61,093 nucleotides of DNA from Lysobacteraceae bacterium (GCA_028871555.1 JAGWNA010000013.1:1-61093), one strand, 5' to 3'; positions 28,574-37,749 are shown, counted from the first letter of the stretch. Numbers and translations: made by a program. Notes: a model not told the origin generated them from the sequence alone.

Positions 28574-29348
28574 GAGAGTCATCCTGCGGGACCGGAGCGG
28601 CGGCCGGGCCGATGGCCAGATCGCTCCAGAAGGAAGCCTCGCGCGCCACGCCGGTGGCCGGATCGGCGCAAAAAGCCGCGCGGTCGGGGTAATGCCGCAG
28701 ACGGCCATCGTGCATCATCGCGAAGTGGTCGCCCATGCGCAGCGACTCCTTCAGGTCGTGGGTGACGAACAGCGCCGTGATGCCGCGCGCATGCGCCAGC
28801 TGCTTGAACACCTGCTGCATGGCGATGCGCGTCTCCGGATCGAGGTTGCTGAACGGCTCGTCCAGCAACAGCAGCGACGGCGCCACGATCAGCGCCCGGC
28901 CGAACGCCGCACGCTGGCGCTGCCCGCCGGAGAGCGCCTGGGGCGACCGCGGTGCCAGAGCGTCCAGTTCGAGTTGCACGAGCAACTCGTCGACCTGCTG
29001 GCGGATCGTGCGCTCGGCCTGATGACGCAGGCGCAGGCCGAAAGCGATGTTGTCGAACACGTTCAGGTGCGGGAACAGCAGCGGCTCCTGGTTGAGATAG
29101 ACGATGCCGCGCCGCTGTGGCGGCAGCGCATCGACGCGCTGCGGACCCAGCGCGATGCGCCCCGCCGCCAGCGGCAGCAGTCCGGCGATCGCGCGCAGCA
29201 GGGTCGTCTTGCCGCAGCCGGACGCGCCGATGATGGCCATCGTCGCGCCGGCTGCCACCGCCAGCGACACGCCCTGCAGCACGCGATGGCCGCCCAGGTC
29301 CACGCCCAGGCCGTCGATGTGCAGGGGCATCGGCGTGCGATCAGTCAT
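28566..29348 (-). CDS. ynjD: ABC importer ATPase, YnjD-like
   Basis: 260-residue ATP-binding protein: Walker A GASGCGKTTL (residues 41-50), Q-loop YLNQEPLLFP, signature LSGGQRQRAAFG, Walker B LLLLDEPFSNLD and switch histidine in VTHDLKE. The closest recognised context is YnjBCD of E. coli. Its ATG overlaps the permease stop by 8 bases and its end overlaps the first ThuA-like gene. It drives uptake by the two permeases encoded immediately upstream. Confidence 0.9.
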   Translation of the reverse strand: MTDRTPMPLHIDGLGVDLGGHRVLQGVSLAVAAGATMAIIGASGCGKTTLLRAIAGLLPLAAGRIALGPQRVDALPPQRRGIVYLNQEPLLFPHLNVFDNIAFGLRLRHQAERTIRQQVDELLVQLELDALAPRSPQALSGGQRQRAAFGRALIVAPSLLLLDEPFSNLDPETRIAMQQVFKQLAHARGITALFVTHDLKESLRMGDHFAMMHDGRLRHYPDRAAFCADPATGVAREASFWSDLAIGPAAAPVPQDDSHA

Positions 29349-30126
29349 CCAGTGTTTCCAGGTGGGGCGCGGCCGCACTGGAGAGCAGCCGGTGGTTGAC
29401 CAGCAGCGCCAGCAGCGGCGGCGCCATCAGCAGCAGCGCGCAGCTGGCGGCCAGCCGGATGTCGCCGGAGCTGAAATACTCGAACAGGCGGATGGTCAGG
29501 GTCTGCACCTGGCCGCTGCCGATCAGCAGCGCCAGCGGATAGTCGAACCAGGAAATCAGGAAGGTCTGGAACAGGCACACGGTCAACATCGGCAGCGCCA
29601 TCGGCAGCAGCACCCGCCACCAGACCTGCCGGCCGTCGGCGCCCAGCGTGCGGGCGAGGTCCACCAGCGCATCCGTCCGCGGATTCCAGAACCCGCTGAG
29701 CAGGATGACCGCGTAGGCATACGCGAAAATCAGCTGCGCCAGCATCACGCCGGCCATGTGCCCGGCCAGGTGCCATTTCAGAAAGACGAACAGCAGCCCG
29801 ACCGCGAGAACCACCGGCGACAGCGCGTAGGGGAGATGGATCAGGGCCAGCAATCGCCCTCGGCGACGGTGACGGGCCAGCCGGCGGCTGGTCGGAAAGC
29901 CCAGCGCGGTCGCCAGCAGGCCCACGCCGATCGCCATCAACAGCGAGCGTGCGACAGCACTGGCGATACCGGCGGTGTCCGACAGCAGGTCATGCCACAG
30001 CCGCAGCTGCCACCGATCCGGCCACAGCACCGGCCACGTCCATTGCCGCGAAACCGACAGCAGCAGCAGCAGGGCCAACGGCAGCAGCAGGGCCGCGCCG
30101 AGCAGCATGGCGAGCAGCCGGCGCAT
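29341..30126 (-). CDS. ABC importer permease, second subunit (YnjC C-terminal-half-like)
   Basis: 261-residue permease with about six hydrophobic helices, beginning MRRLLAMLLGAALLLPLALL. A binding-protein-dependent transport motif is visible in LARTLGADGRQVWWRVLLPMALPM (EAA loop). The ATG overlaps the first permease stop by one base (TGATG), so the two are translationally coupled. E. coli YnjC is a single polypeptide with both halves; here they are separate genes. Confidence 0.88.
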   Translation of the reverse strand: MRRLLAMLLGAALLLPLALLLLLSVSRQWTWPVLWPDRWQLRLWHDLLSDTAGIASAVARSLLMAIGVGLLATALGFPTSRRLARHRRRGRLLALIHLPYALSPVVLAVGLLFVFLKWHLAGHMAGVMLAQLIFAYAYAVILLSGFWNPRTDALVDLARTLGADGRQVWWRVLLPMALPMLTVCLFQTFLISWFDYPLALLIGSGQVQTLTIRLFEYFSSGDIRLAASCALLLMAPPLLALLVNHRLLSSAAAPHLETLDD

Positions 30127-30992
30127 CAGCGCGCATCCCCGCTGATGCCACGCCTGCCGCACCAGGCGAACAGCGCCATCAGCAACGCCATCGCCAGCAG
30201 GGCGTAGACGCTCCCGATCACGTACGCCTGCGGCTTGCTGGCCAGGTCGAACTGGGAGAACTTGCGCTGCACCAGCACCGAAACCATCTGCGGGTACGGC
30301 GCCCCCACCAGCAGCGGCACCTCGAACGCGCCGACCAGCACGATGAAATACACGCTGAGGGTCGGCATGCCCGCGCGCAGCAGCACCGGCAGGGTCACCC
30401 TGCGCCAGGCCTGCCAGCGGGACGCGCCGAGCGAGCGCGCCACCCACGCCAGTTCGTCGACCCGCTCGTGGCGGGCCAGGCGATCGAGCAACAGCAACAG
30501 GAACGGGCCGACCAGCAGCACGTGGGTCAGCACGATGCCGCTGCCCGACGCGGTGAACAGCAGGCTCGGGAAGTCGTTCGGCATGTCGATCCAGCCCGCC
30601 GCGCGGGCCAGCCGCGCCAGCAGGCCGGCATTGCCGAACAGCTCCACGCTGACCAGCGCGGCGACCAGTGCCGGGATCGCCAGCGGCACGAACAGCAAGC
30701 TGCGCAGCGGACCGCGCCGGAGCTGCGGACCCAGGGCCGCCTGCAAGCCCAGCGCCAAGCCGAGCGCGAGCGCCAGGCTCGCCAGGCCGATCGCGAAGCT
30801 GTAGCCCAGCGAGGCCCAGGTCTCGCCGTCGTGCAGCGCTTCGCCCCAGTAGCGCAGGGTCCATCCGGACGACAGCAGGCCGATGCCGCCGACGCTGTAG
30901 ACCAGCATGAACCCCAGCGCGACGACGACCGGGCCGATCGTCATCGCGAGCAGCAACAGCAGCCAGGGGTCGGGGCGCGGACGCCTATTCAC
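30126..30992 (-). CDS. ABC importer permease, first subunit (YnjC N-terminal-half-like)
   Basis: 288-residue inner-membrane permease starting with GTG at 30992 (MNRRPRPDPWLLLLLAMTIG). Several helices follow, and the EAA loop reads VARSLGASRWQAWRRVTLPV. It overlaps the binding-protein stop by 8 bases. Molybdate/iron/thiamine-type permeases look alike, so substrate cannot be assigned from it alone. Confidence 0.88.
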   Translation of the reverse strand: MNRRPRPDPWLLLLLAMTIGPVVVALGFMLVYSVGGIGLLSSGWTLRYWGEALHDGETWASLGYSFAIGLASLALALGLALGLQAALGPQLRRGPLRSLLFVPLAIPALVAALVSVELFGNAGLLARLARAAGWIDMPNDFPSLLFTASGSGIVLTHVLLVGPFLLLLLDRLARHERVDELAWVARSLGASRWQAWRRVTLPVLLRAGMPTLSVYFIVLVGAFEVPLLVGAPYPQMVSVLVQRKFSQFDLASKPQAYVIGSVYALLAMALLMALFAWCGRRGISGDAR

Positions 30993-32214
30993 GCAGCACC
31001 CGCTGCCTGAAATCGCGCGACAGGCGGATCATCACCTCCGGCGCCGGCTCGCGCCGGGCGTACGGCTGGATGACGCTGCGCACCGGGGCATGCCGGCGCC
31101 GCTCGGCGGCGACGAAGCGTGCGCGCAGGTCCGCCGGCAGCTTGTCCAGCGCCAGCACGGTACCGTCGCCCCACACCGCCGGCTGCAGCTTGCGCAACTG
31201 GGCCTCGGGCGAGATCAGGAAGTTGATCGCCACCATCGCCGCCGCCTTGTGCGCCGACCGGTCGACGATGCCCAGGTAGTGGCTGTTCTGCAATGTGCCG
31301 GTGGTCAGCGCAAAGGCGGTGGCGGTGGGGGGAAACATGCCGCTGTCGACCTTGTTGTCCACCTCGCCGTCGTTGAAGCTCATGCTGAAGTCCACCTCGC
31401 CGTTGGCGAACAGCTGATGCAGCTGCGCCGTGCTGGCGGGAAAGGCCTCGCCGTGGTGCCACAGGTCGCCGCGCACCGACTGCACCCAGGCAAACACCCG
31501 GTCGCGCAGGCGCCGGTAGGCGGCCTGGTCGAAGCGGCCGTTCAATTCGGCAGGGTCATCGGCAAAGGCATACATCAGCGACTTCAGGAAGCTCATGCCG
31601 GTGAAGCCGGTGTCGAAGGTGAAGCGGCCGGGGTGGGCATGGATCCATGCCGCCAGCGCCTGCGGCGTGCGCGGCGGGTCCGGCACCCGCGCGCTGTCGG
31701 TGATCAGCAGCAGCTGCACGTTGCCCCACGGCGCCTCGTAGCCGCCGACCGGCTGCTGGAAATCCCAGGCGATGAAGGGGTTGCTCCAGTCGATGTAGCG
31801 GCTGTTGGGCAAATGGCTCGTGAAGGGGCCGAACAACGCATGGATCTGGCGCAGCTGATAGAACGTCTCGCCGTTGATCCACACCAGGTCCAGCGCGCTG
31901 CGCGCGCGGCCGGCCTCGGCCTCGGTCATCAGCATGGTCACCATTCCATCGCCTTGCCCCGGCACCAGCGTCAGGGTGATGCCGTAGTCCTTCGCCAGAT
32001 GCGGGGCCACGTAGTCGCGCATGTAGGCGTTGATGGCAGGGTCGCCCTGCCACATGGCCATGGTGACCGTCTGGCCATGCGCCCGGGCCAGCACCGCGTC
32101 CCACGGCAAGGTGCGCGGATCGGCCGCCGCGAGCACCGGCGAACGATGGCAGCCGGCCAGCAGCAGGGCGAGCGGCAGCACGATCGTCAGCACAGTGGAG
32201 CGGAACCGGCGCAT
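30985..32214 (-). CDS. ynjB: ABC transporter substrate-binding lipoprotein, YnjB-like
   Basis: 409-residue exported protein. A lipoprotein signal peptide ends LLLAGC (cysteine 22). The mature part has VTMAMWQGDPAINAYMRDYV, then LVWINGETFYQLRQIHALFGP and a C-terminal NFLISPEAQLRKLQPAVWGDG, characteristic of YnjB-type iron/putrescine-like binding folds. It starts 2 bp after the TonB receptor stop. YnjB family members have no proven ligand; the window context suggests a compound also needing TonB-dependent passage. Confidence 0.88.
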   Translation of the reverse strand: MRRFRSTVLTIVLPLALLLAGCHRSPVLAAADPRTLPWDAVLARAHGQTVTMAMWQGDPAINAYMRDYVAPHLAKDYGITLTLVPGQGDGMVTMLMTEAEAGRARSALDLVWINGETFYQLRQIHALFGPFTSHLPNSRYIDWSNPFIAWDFQQPVGGYEAPWGNVQLLLITDSARVPDPPRTPQALAAWIHAHPGRFTFDTGFTGMSFLKSLMYAFADDPAELNGRFDQAAYRRLRDRVFAWVQSVRGDLWHHGEAFPASTAQLHQLFANGEVDFSMSFNDGEVDNKVDSGMFPPTATAFALTTGTLQNSHYLGIVDRSAHKAAAMVAINFLISPEAQLRKLQPAVWGDGTVLALDKLPADLRARFVAAERRRHAPVRSVIQPYARREPAPEVMIRLSRDFRQRVLRE

Positions 32215-32216
32215 GG

Positions 32217-34643
32217 TCAGAAGCTCTGGCGCACGCTGAACATCATGTTGAACGGCAGCTCGGGGAACACGTCGGTGGCCCCGAAATAGCCGCCGTCGAA
32301 CACCGGCGCCCAGTTCTTCTGGTTGGTCAGGTTGTTCAAGGCCAGTCGGATCTCGGTGCCGGTCGTCTTCCAGCGATAGAACACTGAAGCGTTCAATGTG
32401 TACTGCGCGCGAATCCATACCGTGGCCAGGTAGTCCAGCGGAAACGCATTGGTGTAGTTGCCCGACAGCGTGCCGCCGAGGCCGCTGTCGAAGGTGTAGC
32501 CGACCAGCGCCGAGGCGGTCACCGACGGCAAGCCCTGCAGCCGCCGCGAGCTGGGCGGGAATGCGGCGAAGTTGGGGGCGCCCACGCCAGTGCCGGCCAC
32601 GATGTCGGGCCGCGAGTTATTGAAGGCGTCCAGCACCTGGACGGTGTCCTGAAAGCTCGCCGAATTGTCGTAGCGGGCGTCGAGGTAGCTGAGGCCCGCG
32701 CTGGCGAACAGGTGGCTGGCCTGATAGAACCACTGCGCGTCGAGCCCCTTGGTGTGAATGCCGGAGTTGCTGCCGTCCCGGTTGCGCAGGCTGCGGGTCT
32801 GATCGAACAGCGAGACGTCCGCATACCAGTGACCCTGCGGCGGCGCCAGCTTGAGCCCGATTTCGTACAGCGTGCTGTCCGTGGCGAAATTGGCCGGGTC
32901 GATCCGGTTGCCGGCGCCGAGCGGGGTGCCGCCGCCGATGGAGTTGGAGGTCGACTGGCTGTAGCTGCCTGCGGCGTAGAGCGCGACCGCGTCGACCGGG
33001 TTCCAGGTCACGCTGCCGTTCGCCGCCTTCAGGAAATGGTGCACGCTGTCGTGCGCCGCCACCTGGCCCGGCGGCGGAAGCGGGTCCTTGGCGGCGACGT
33101 AGTATTCGTCGCCGCGCACGCCGGCCATGGCGCTCCACTGCGGCGTGAAGTGAATTTCGTGCTGCACGAACAGGCCGGTCTGGTAGCTGTTCGAGTCGGT
33201 GGTGTCCGACAACATGTAACCGGCGGCCTGGCCGTCGCGCGGATACTGGGCGCCGGGCGACACATACAGCCCCGGGCGCAGCAGCACCAGTTGCGCCTTC
33301 TGATCGGGCGTCAGCGGAATGCGGCGGTTGCTGACGGGGCCGGTCAGGTCGACAGGCAGGTCGGCCTCGGTGTCGAACTGGCTGTAGCCCAGCACATGGT
33401 TCCAGCGCACATCGAGGCCCAGATCGGTCTGCTGGTGCATGGTGCGCCCGAACAGATCCGCATCGCGGTCCAGCACCAGCTCGCTGCGATGCTCGGCCGT
33501 ATCGGCGCCCTTGATGATCTCCACGAAACTGTCGTTGGCAACTTCGTTGCGCGAAAGGTGCTGGTAGTACGTGCGGCTGATGTACCTGGTGTCGTCGCCG
33601 AGCGAGCGCTCGTAGCGGACGTGGGCGATCCACGTGCGCACACTGTCCCGGTCGGCCGGGTCGGTCAGCACGCGATGGCGCGGTATCCGCACTTCGCCGG
33701 TGGGGCTGATCACGGCGAAGGGCCCCGGCACGGTGGAACCGTCGGGTTGCACGCCCTGCCCCGTGACATAGAGCCCATGGTCGATCAGGTTCTGGGTCGG
33801 CCGGTTGATGCCGGCGATGTCCTTGAAGTTGACGTGGTAGTACTCGACGCTGACGTTGAGTTCGCTGACCGCGTCGGGTTTCAGCCGGTAGGCAAGGTAC
33901 ACGTCCTGGCTGTGGTGGTGGGCGTAGTCGTAGTAGCTGCCTTCGTTGTGGTCCTCGACGCTCAGGCGCACAGCCGATTTGCCCGGCGTGATCGGTGTCG
34001 AGTAATCCAGCTGTCCCTGGTTGCGGTGCCAGCTGCCGGTGCCCAGTTCGACGTAGCCGCCCGGCGTGTCCAGGTCCGGCCGCTTGAGGCCCAGATTGAC
34101 GAAACCGCCAACCCGCTGGGTGGTACCGAGCACCACCGGCGGCGGCCCCTTGACCACATCCATGCTCTCGACGGCGTTGAACGAGAGCGGCACGCCGAAA
34201 CCGTTGTTGCCGCCCTGCTGGCGCAGGCCATCCTCGAACACCTCGCCGAGCTGGCCGCGGATGTCCGGCAGGCTGGGCGCGCCGAAATCGGTGGGCGAAT
34301 AGGTATCCGGCGCCAGCTTCATGATGTCGCGCAGATCGTTCACGCCGGCCGCGCGCATGAGGCCGGCGCTGATCGGCGTCACCGAACGCGGCGTATCCAA
34401 CACGCTGCGGCCGGGTCCGAACGGACCGTCGACGGGCGCGGCCGTGGGCAGCACGACCGGCGCCGCGGCCTGCCTGGCCTTGACCTCGACGATGCCAAGC
34501 TCGGTGGTTCCGGGCTTTTCCTGCTTGGCATCGCCGGCAGCGGCGCGAACCGATGCCGGCAAAAGAGCCAGTGCCAGCACCAGCGATGAGGCAAGCAGGT
34601 TTTTCGGGCTTCTCGACAGCGAGACATGCCACGCGGGTTTCAT
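32217..34643 (-). CDS. TonB-dependent outer-membrane receptor
   Basis: 808-residue receptor. A signal peptide (SSLVLALALLPASVRAAA) is followed by a TonB-box-like LGIVEVKA stretch, the plug with DTPRSVTPISAGLMRAAGVN and MDVVKGPPPVVLGTTQRVGG (siderophore-receptor-like), and a long beta barrel ending in MFSVRQSF, with the terminal Phe of outer-membrane proteins. AGGAG precedes the ATG. It lies between the DUF547 gene and the binding lipoprotein gene, forming a full outer-to-inner membrane uptake path. The substrate is unknown; the plug resembles siderophore receptors, but none of the usual siderophore genes are near. Confidence 0.92.
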   Translation of the reverse strand: MKPAWHVSLSRSPKNLLASSLVLALALLPASVRAAAGDAKQEKPGTTELGIVEVKARQAAAPVVLPTAAPVDGPFGPGRSVLDTPRSVTPISAGLMRAAGVNDLRDIMKLAPDTYSPTDFGAPSLPDIRGQLGEVFEDGLRQQGGNNGFGVPLSFNAVESMDVVKGPPPVVLGTTQRVGGFVNLGLKRPDLDTPGGYVELGTGSWHRNQGQLDYSTPITPGKSAVRLSVEDHNEGSYYDYAHHHSQDVYLAYRLKPDAVSELNVSVEYYHVNFKDIAGINRPTQNLIDHGLYVTGQGVQPDGSTVPGPFAVISPTGEVRIPRHRVLTDPADRDSVRTWIAHVRYERSLGDDTRYISRTYYQHLSRNEVANDSFVEIIKGADTAEHRSELVLDRDADLFGRTMHQQTDLGLDVRWNHVLGYSQFDTEADLPVDLTGPVSNRRIPLTPDQKAQLVLLRPGLYVSPGAQYPRDGQAAGYMLSDTTDSNSYQTGLFVQHEIHFTPQWSAMAGVRGDEYYVAAKDPLPPPGQVAAHDSVHHFLKAANGSVTWNPVDAVALYAAGSYSQSTSNSIGGGTPLGAGNRIDPANFATDSTLYEIGLKLAPPQGHWYADVSLFDQTRSLRNRDGSNSGIHTKGLDAQWFYQASHLFASAGLSYLDARYDNSASFQDTVQVLDAFNNSRPDIVAGTGVGAPNFAAFPPSSRRLQGLPSVTASALVGYTFDSGLGGTLSGNYTNAFPLDYLATVWIRAQYTLNASVFYRWKTTGTEIRLALNNLTNQKNWAPVFDGGYFGATDVFPELPFNMMFSVRQSF

Positions 34644-34661
34644 CAGTGGAACTCCTTGAGA

Positions 34662-35480
34662 TCAGCGGGTACTTGAAGGTGCAATGCCGTTCAGACGCCA
34701 GTCGTACGGCAGAAAACGCAGGGGAACGGACTGTTCCCGGAGCCGGCGCCGCAATGCCGGGTCGTTGCCCAGCGACGCGGCGTGGGCCGCCAGGAAACCC
34801 GTCATCGAGCCGGCGCCGCCGCGGGAAAAGTCATCGGCGTACCAATCGAAGATATGCGAGACCTCCAGCGTGCCGGTTGCCGCATCGTAACGATTGCGCG
34901 AGCGGTCGCCCAGGAAATCCGCCACGGCGGCATCCAGTTGCCGATCGAGCTGCGCACCGGTGTAGGCGAACGGCTGCAGCATCGGACAGCCGATGGAGGC
35001 GCAGTTGAGGGCGAAATGGATGCGCGGATCGTCGTAGCGTCCCGGCGCACGCAGCATGCCCTCGATATCGTCAAGATTCCGCCGCTTGCCCAGCAGGGTG
35101 AAGAAGCGGTCCCGCCAGGGGGTGGAAAGGAAATTCCCCAGATCCTTGATCGAGTGCAGGTCGGGCCAGCGCGTCAGCACCTTCTCGATGGTGAATGCGT
35201 TGTAGGCATTGATCAGGAAAGCCATCTGATCGGTCTTTCCCCACGCATCGAATTGCGCGGGCGTCACTGCGCTCAGCTGCCTGGCATAGGCATCGAGCAG
35301 CGCCTCGTCGTGACGCATGCCCGCGTAGTCCACGCGCGAGGCATGACCGCCATCGATGGCCACCACATGACGCTCGAGCAAGGTGTTCCAGGTCCCGCTC
35401 GGCGACATCGGCGCAGCCGCCGCGACAGCGCTGAGCAGCATCAGCACGGCACATATCAGACGACGGATCCCACCGCTCAT
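34662..35480 (-). CDS. DUF547 domain-containing exported protein
   Basis: 272-residue protein with signal peptide MSGGIRRLICAVLMLLSAVA. The DUF547 core is visible as VDYAGMRHDEALLDAYARQL, QMAFLINAYNAFTIEKVLTR, then RRNLDDIEGML and a conserved histidine/cysteine block RIHFALNCASIGCPMLQPFA. An in-frame ATG at 35507 would add nine residues. Proteins of this family recur beside TVP38-oxidoreductase fusions and ArsS clusters; the activity is unknown. Ends 18 bp before the TonB receptor start. Confidence 0.9.
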   Translation of the reverse strand: MSGGIRRLICAVLMLLSAVAAAAPMSPSGTWNTLLERHVVAIDGGHASRVDYAGMRHDEALLDAYARQLSAVTPAQFDAWGKTDQMAFLINAYNAFTIEKVLTRWPDLHSIKDLGNFLSTPWRDRFFTLLGKRRNLDDIEGMLRAPGRYDDPRIHFALNCASIGCPMLQPFAYTGAQLDRQLDAAVADFLGDRSRNRYDAATGTLEVSHIFDWYADDFSRGGAGSMTGFLAAHAASLGNDPALRRRLREQSVPLRFLPYDWRLNGIAPSSTR

Positions 35481-35491
35481 CGACGCATGCT

Positions 35492-37633
35492 TCACTTCAA
35501 CCGCCATGCGTGATAACGCGCCAGCCAGCCCAGGAAACGCTCGGGCGCATGGGCCTTCTTCCAGTTGCCTGCCGCGTACTTGTTGGCCTCGGCCCAGGTC
35601 GGATAGGCATGAATGGTGCCGAGGATCTTGTTCAGGCCCAGGCCGTGCCGCATCGCCAGCACGAACTCGGCCAGCAGCTCGCCCGCATGCTGGCCCACGA
35701 TCGTCGCGCCCAGAATGCGGTCCTTGCCGGGTGGCGTGAGGACTTTCAGGAACCCGTGTGCATGATCCTCGGCGATCGCCCGATCCAGGTCGTCGAGGTC
35801 GTAACGGGTGACTTCGCAGGCAATCCCCTGCTCCTGTGCTTCGCGTTCGTTGAGACCGACGCGCGCCACCTCCGGATCGACGAAGGTCACGGCCGGGATC
35901 ACCGAGTAGTCGGCGCGGAACCGGCGGAACTGGCCGAACAGCGCATTGACCGCGGCATACCACGCCTGATGTGCGGCGGTATGCGTGAACTGGTACGGAC
36001 CGGCGACGTCGCCGCAGGCGTAGATGTTCGGGTACAGCGTAGCCAGGTAGGCATCGGTCTCCACCGTGTTGGCGACCGGGATGCCCAGTTCCTCAAGACC
36101 GAAGCCGGCAGTGCGCGGCTTGCGCCCAACCGCCACCAGCAAGGTGTCGTAGGGCAGTCGCAGGGTCCTGCCTTCGGATTCGCAGACCAGCACCGCACCA
36201 TCGCTGCCCTGCTCCACCAGCACCGCCTTGCAGCCGGTACGCACGTCGACGCCATCGGCGGTCAGACGCGCCCGCACGAACGCCGAAACCTCGTCGTCCT
36301 CGCGAATCAGCAGGCGTGCGGCGGCCTCGACCTGGGTCACGCTCGAACCCAGCCGGGCAAAGGCCTGCGCCAGCTCGCAACCGATCGGGCCACCACCGAG
36401 CACCAGCAAGCGCCTGGGCAGTTCGCGCAACTGCCACAGCGTGTCGGAGGTCAGGTAGCCCGCCTCCTCGATACCGGGAATCGGCGGAACCAGAGGCCGC
36501 GCGCCCGACGCGATCACGATGGCCCGGGTACTGATCGGCCTGCCATCGATCTCCACCACCCATGGCGAAACGATGCGGGCGACGCCGTGCCGCACGTCGA
36601 CGCCCAGTTCGCGGTACCGCTCGACCGAATCGTGCGGCGCCACCGTGGCGACCGCCTGCTGCACGCGTTCCATCACCGCCCGGAAATCGACCCGGACGTC
36701 GCCGGCATGCACGCCGACCCGGCCGGCATCGCGGATCTGCGTGGCCAGCCTGGCACTGTGGATGAGCGCCTTCGACGGAACGCATCCGGTATTGAGGCAA
36801 TCGCCCCCCATCGCGTGCTGCTCGACCAGGGTGACCCTGGCGCGTACCGCTGCGGCGATGTACGCGGTGACCAGCCCGGCCGAGCCGGCGCCGATCACCA
36901 CCAGGTTGCGGTCGAACTGTTTCGGCTTCGGCCAGCGCGCATACACGCGACGAGCCTTCACCCGGTCGACGATCCATCGCGCCAGCAGCGGAAACACGCC
37001 CAGCAGGACGAACGAGCCGATGATCCTGGGCGACAGGATGCCGGACAGCGATTGCAGGCTGGCCAGCTGGGTACCTGCGTTGACGAAGACCAGCGTTGCC
37101 GCCAGCATGCCGACCTGGCTGACCCAGTAGAACGTGCGAACCGGCAACGCAGTCAGCCCCATCAGCAGGTTGACCACGAAGAACGGGATCACCGGCACCA
37201 GTCGCAGGGTGAACAGATACAGCGCGCCTTCGCGCCGCATGCCCTTGTCGATTGCCTGCAGGCGCTTGCCGAAGCGCTGCTGCACGGCATCGCGGAACAC
37301 GAATCGACTGGCCAGAAACGACAAGGTCGCGCCGATGCTGGAGGCGAACGACACCAGCAAGCTGCCCTCCAGCAAACCGAACACGGCACCGGCGGCAAGA
37401 GTCAGCAGCGTCGCGGCCGGCAGCGACAAGGCGGTAAAAGCCACATAGACCAGGAAAAACGCCGTGGCCAGCAGCCACGGATGGGCTTGCCGGAATCCGT
37501 CCAGCGCGTGTTGCCGCGCCTTCAGCGCGTCAAGAGTGAATTGGTGCTGCAGGCCCAGTGCGAAGAACGCGGCTACTGCGCCAAGCAACCCGATGACGAT
37601 CAGCCACCGGATCAGCGTGGTCTTGTTTTTCAT
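35492..37633 (-). CDS. TVP38/TMEM64 membrane domain fused to mercuric-reductase-like FAD oxidoreductase
   Basis: 713-residue two-domain protein. Residues 1-235 are a DedA/TVP38 (VTT) membrane domain with FFLVYVAFTALSLPAATLLT and LRLVPVIPFFVVNLLMG. From residue 245 a pyridine-nucleotide disulphide reductase follows: FAD site VVIGAGSAGLVTAYI, redox-active cysteines in GGDCLNTGCVPSKALIH, NADPH site LVLGGGPIGCELAQAF, and the C-terminal histidine block. It lacks MerA's C-terminal CC pair, so true mercury reduction is doubtful. It begins the long leftward operon with the TonB receptor and transporter. Reduction or export of an organometalloid or quinone partner are guesses. Confidence 0.88.
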   Translation of the reverse strand: MKNKTTLIRWLIVIGLLGAVAAFFALGLQHQFTLDALKARQHALDGFRQAHPWLLATAFFLVYVAFTALSLPAATLLTLAAGAVFGLLEGSLLVSFASSIGATLSFLASRFVFRDAVQQRFGKRLQAIDKGMRREGALYLFTLRLVPVIPFFVVNLLMGLTALPVRTFYWVSQVGMLAATLVFVNAGTQLASLQSLSGILSPRIIGSFVLLGVFPLLARWIVDRVKARRVYARWPKPKQFDRNLVVIGAGSAGLVTAYIAAAVRARVTLVEQHAMGGDCLNTGCVPSKALIHSARLATQIRDAGRVGVHAGDVRVDFRAVMERVQQAVATVAPHDSVERYRELGVDVRHGVARIVSPWVVEIDGRPISTRAIVIASGARPLVPPIPGIEEAGYLTSDTLWQLRELPRRLLVLGGGPIGCELAQAFARLGSSVTQVEAAARLLIREDDEVSAFVRARLTADGVDVRTGCKAVLVEQGSDGAVLVCESEGRTLRLPYDTLLVAVGRKPRTAGFGLEELGIPVANTVETDAYLATLYPNIYACGDVAGPYQFTHTAAHQAWYAAVNALFGQFRRFRADYSVIPAVTFVDPEVARVGLNEREAQEQGIACEVTRYDLDDLDRAIAEDHAHGFLKVLTPPGKDRILGATIVGQHAGELLAEFVLAMRHGLGLNKILGTIHAYPTWAEANKYAAGNWKKAHAPERFLGWLARYHAWRLK

Positions 37634-37670
37634 GTGCCGGACAACCCGGAAAAAACGAATGCGTCAGACA

Positions 37671-37709
37671 TGCCATGCGGCGCCAACCCAGGATTGGCGC
37701 CGCATGGCA
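37671..37709. terminator. Perfect 16-bp inverted repeat with an adjacent partial copy
   Basis: TGCCATGCGGCGCCAA and TTGGCGCCGCATGGCA pair around CCCAGGA. GGATTGGCGCCGCA of the right side repeats at 37716-37729. Placed after the DUF6789 gene and before the TVP38 fusion gene, it could end the first transcript; the minus-strand RNA has TTTTTT about 15 nt past the stem. Confidence 0.65.
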
Positions 37710-37749
37710 GGGTAAGGATTGGCGCCGCAGGCGAGGAAGTGCCGTGGCT

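Noticed and set aside
35492..37633. True mercuric reductase
   Set aside because: No C-terminal vicinal cysteines and a VTT membrane domain instead of a heavy-metal-binding domain; no mer genes nearby.
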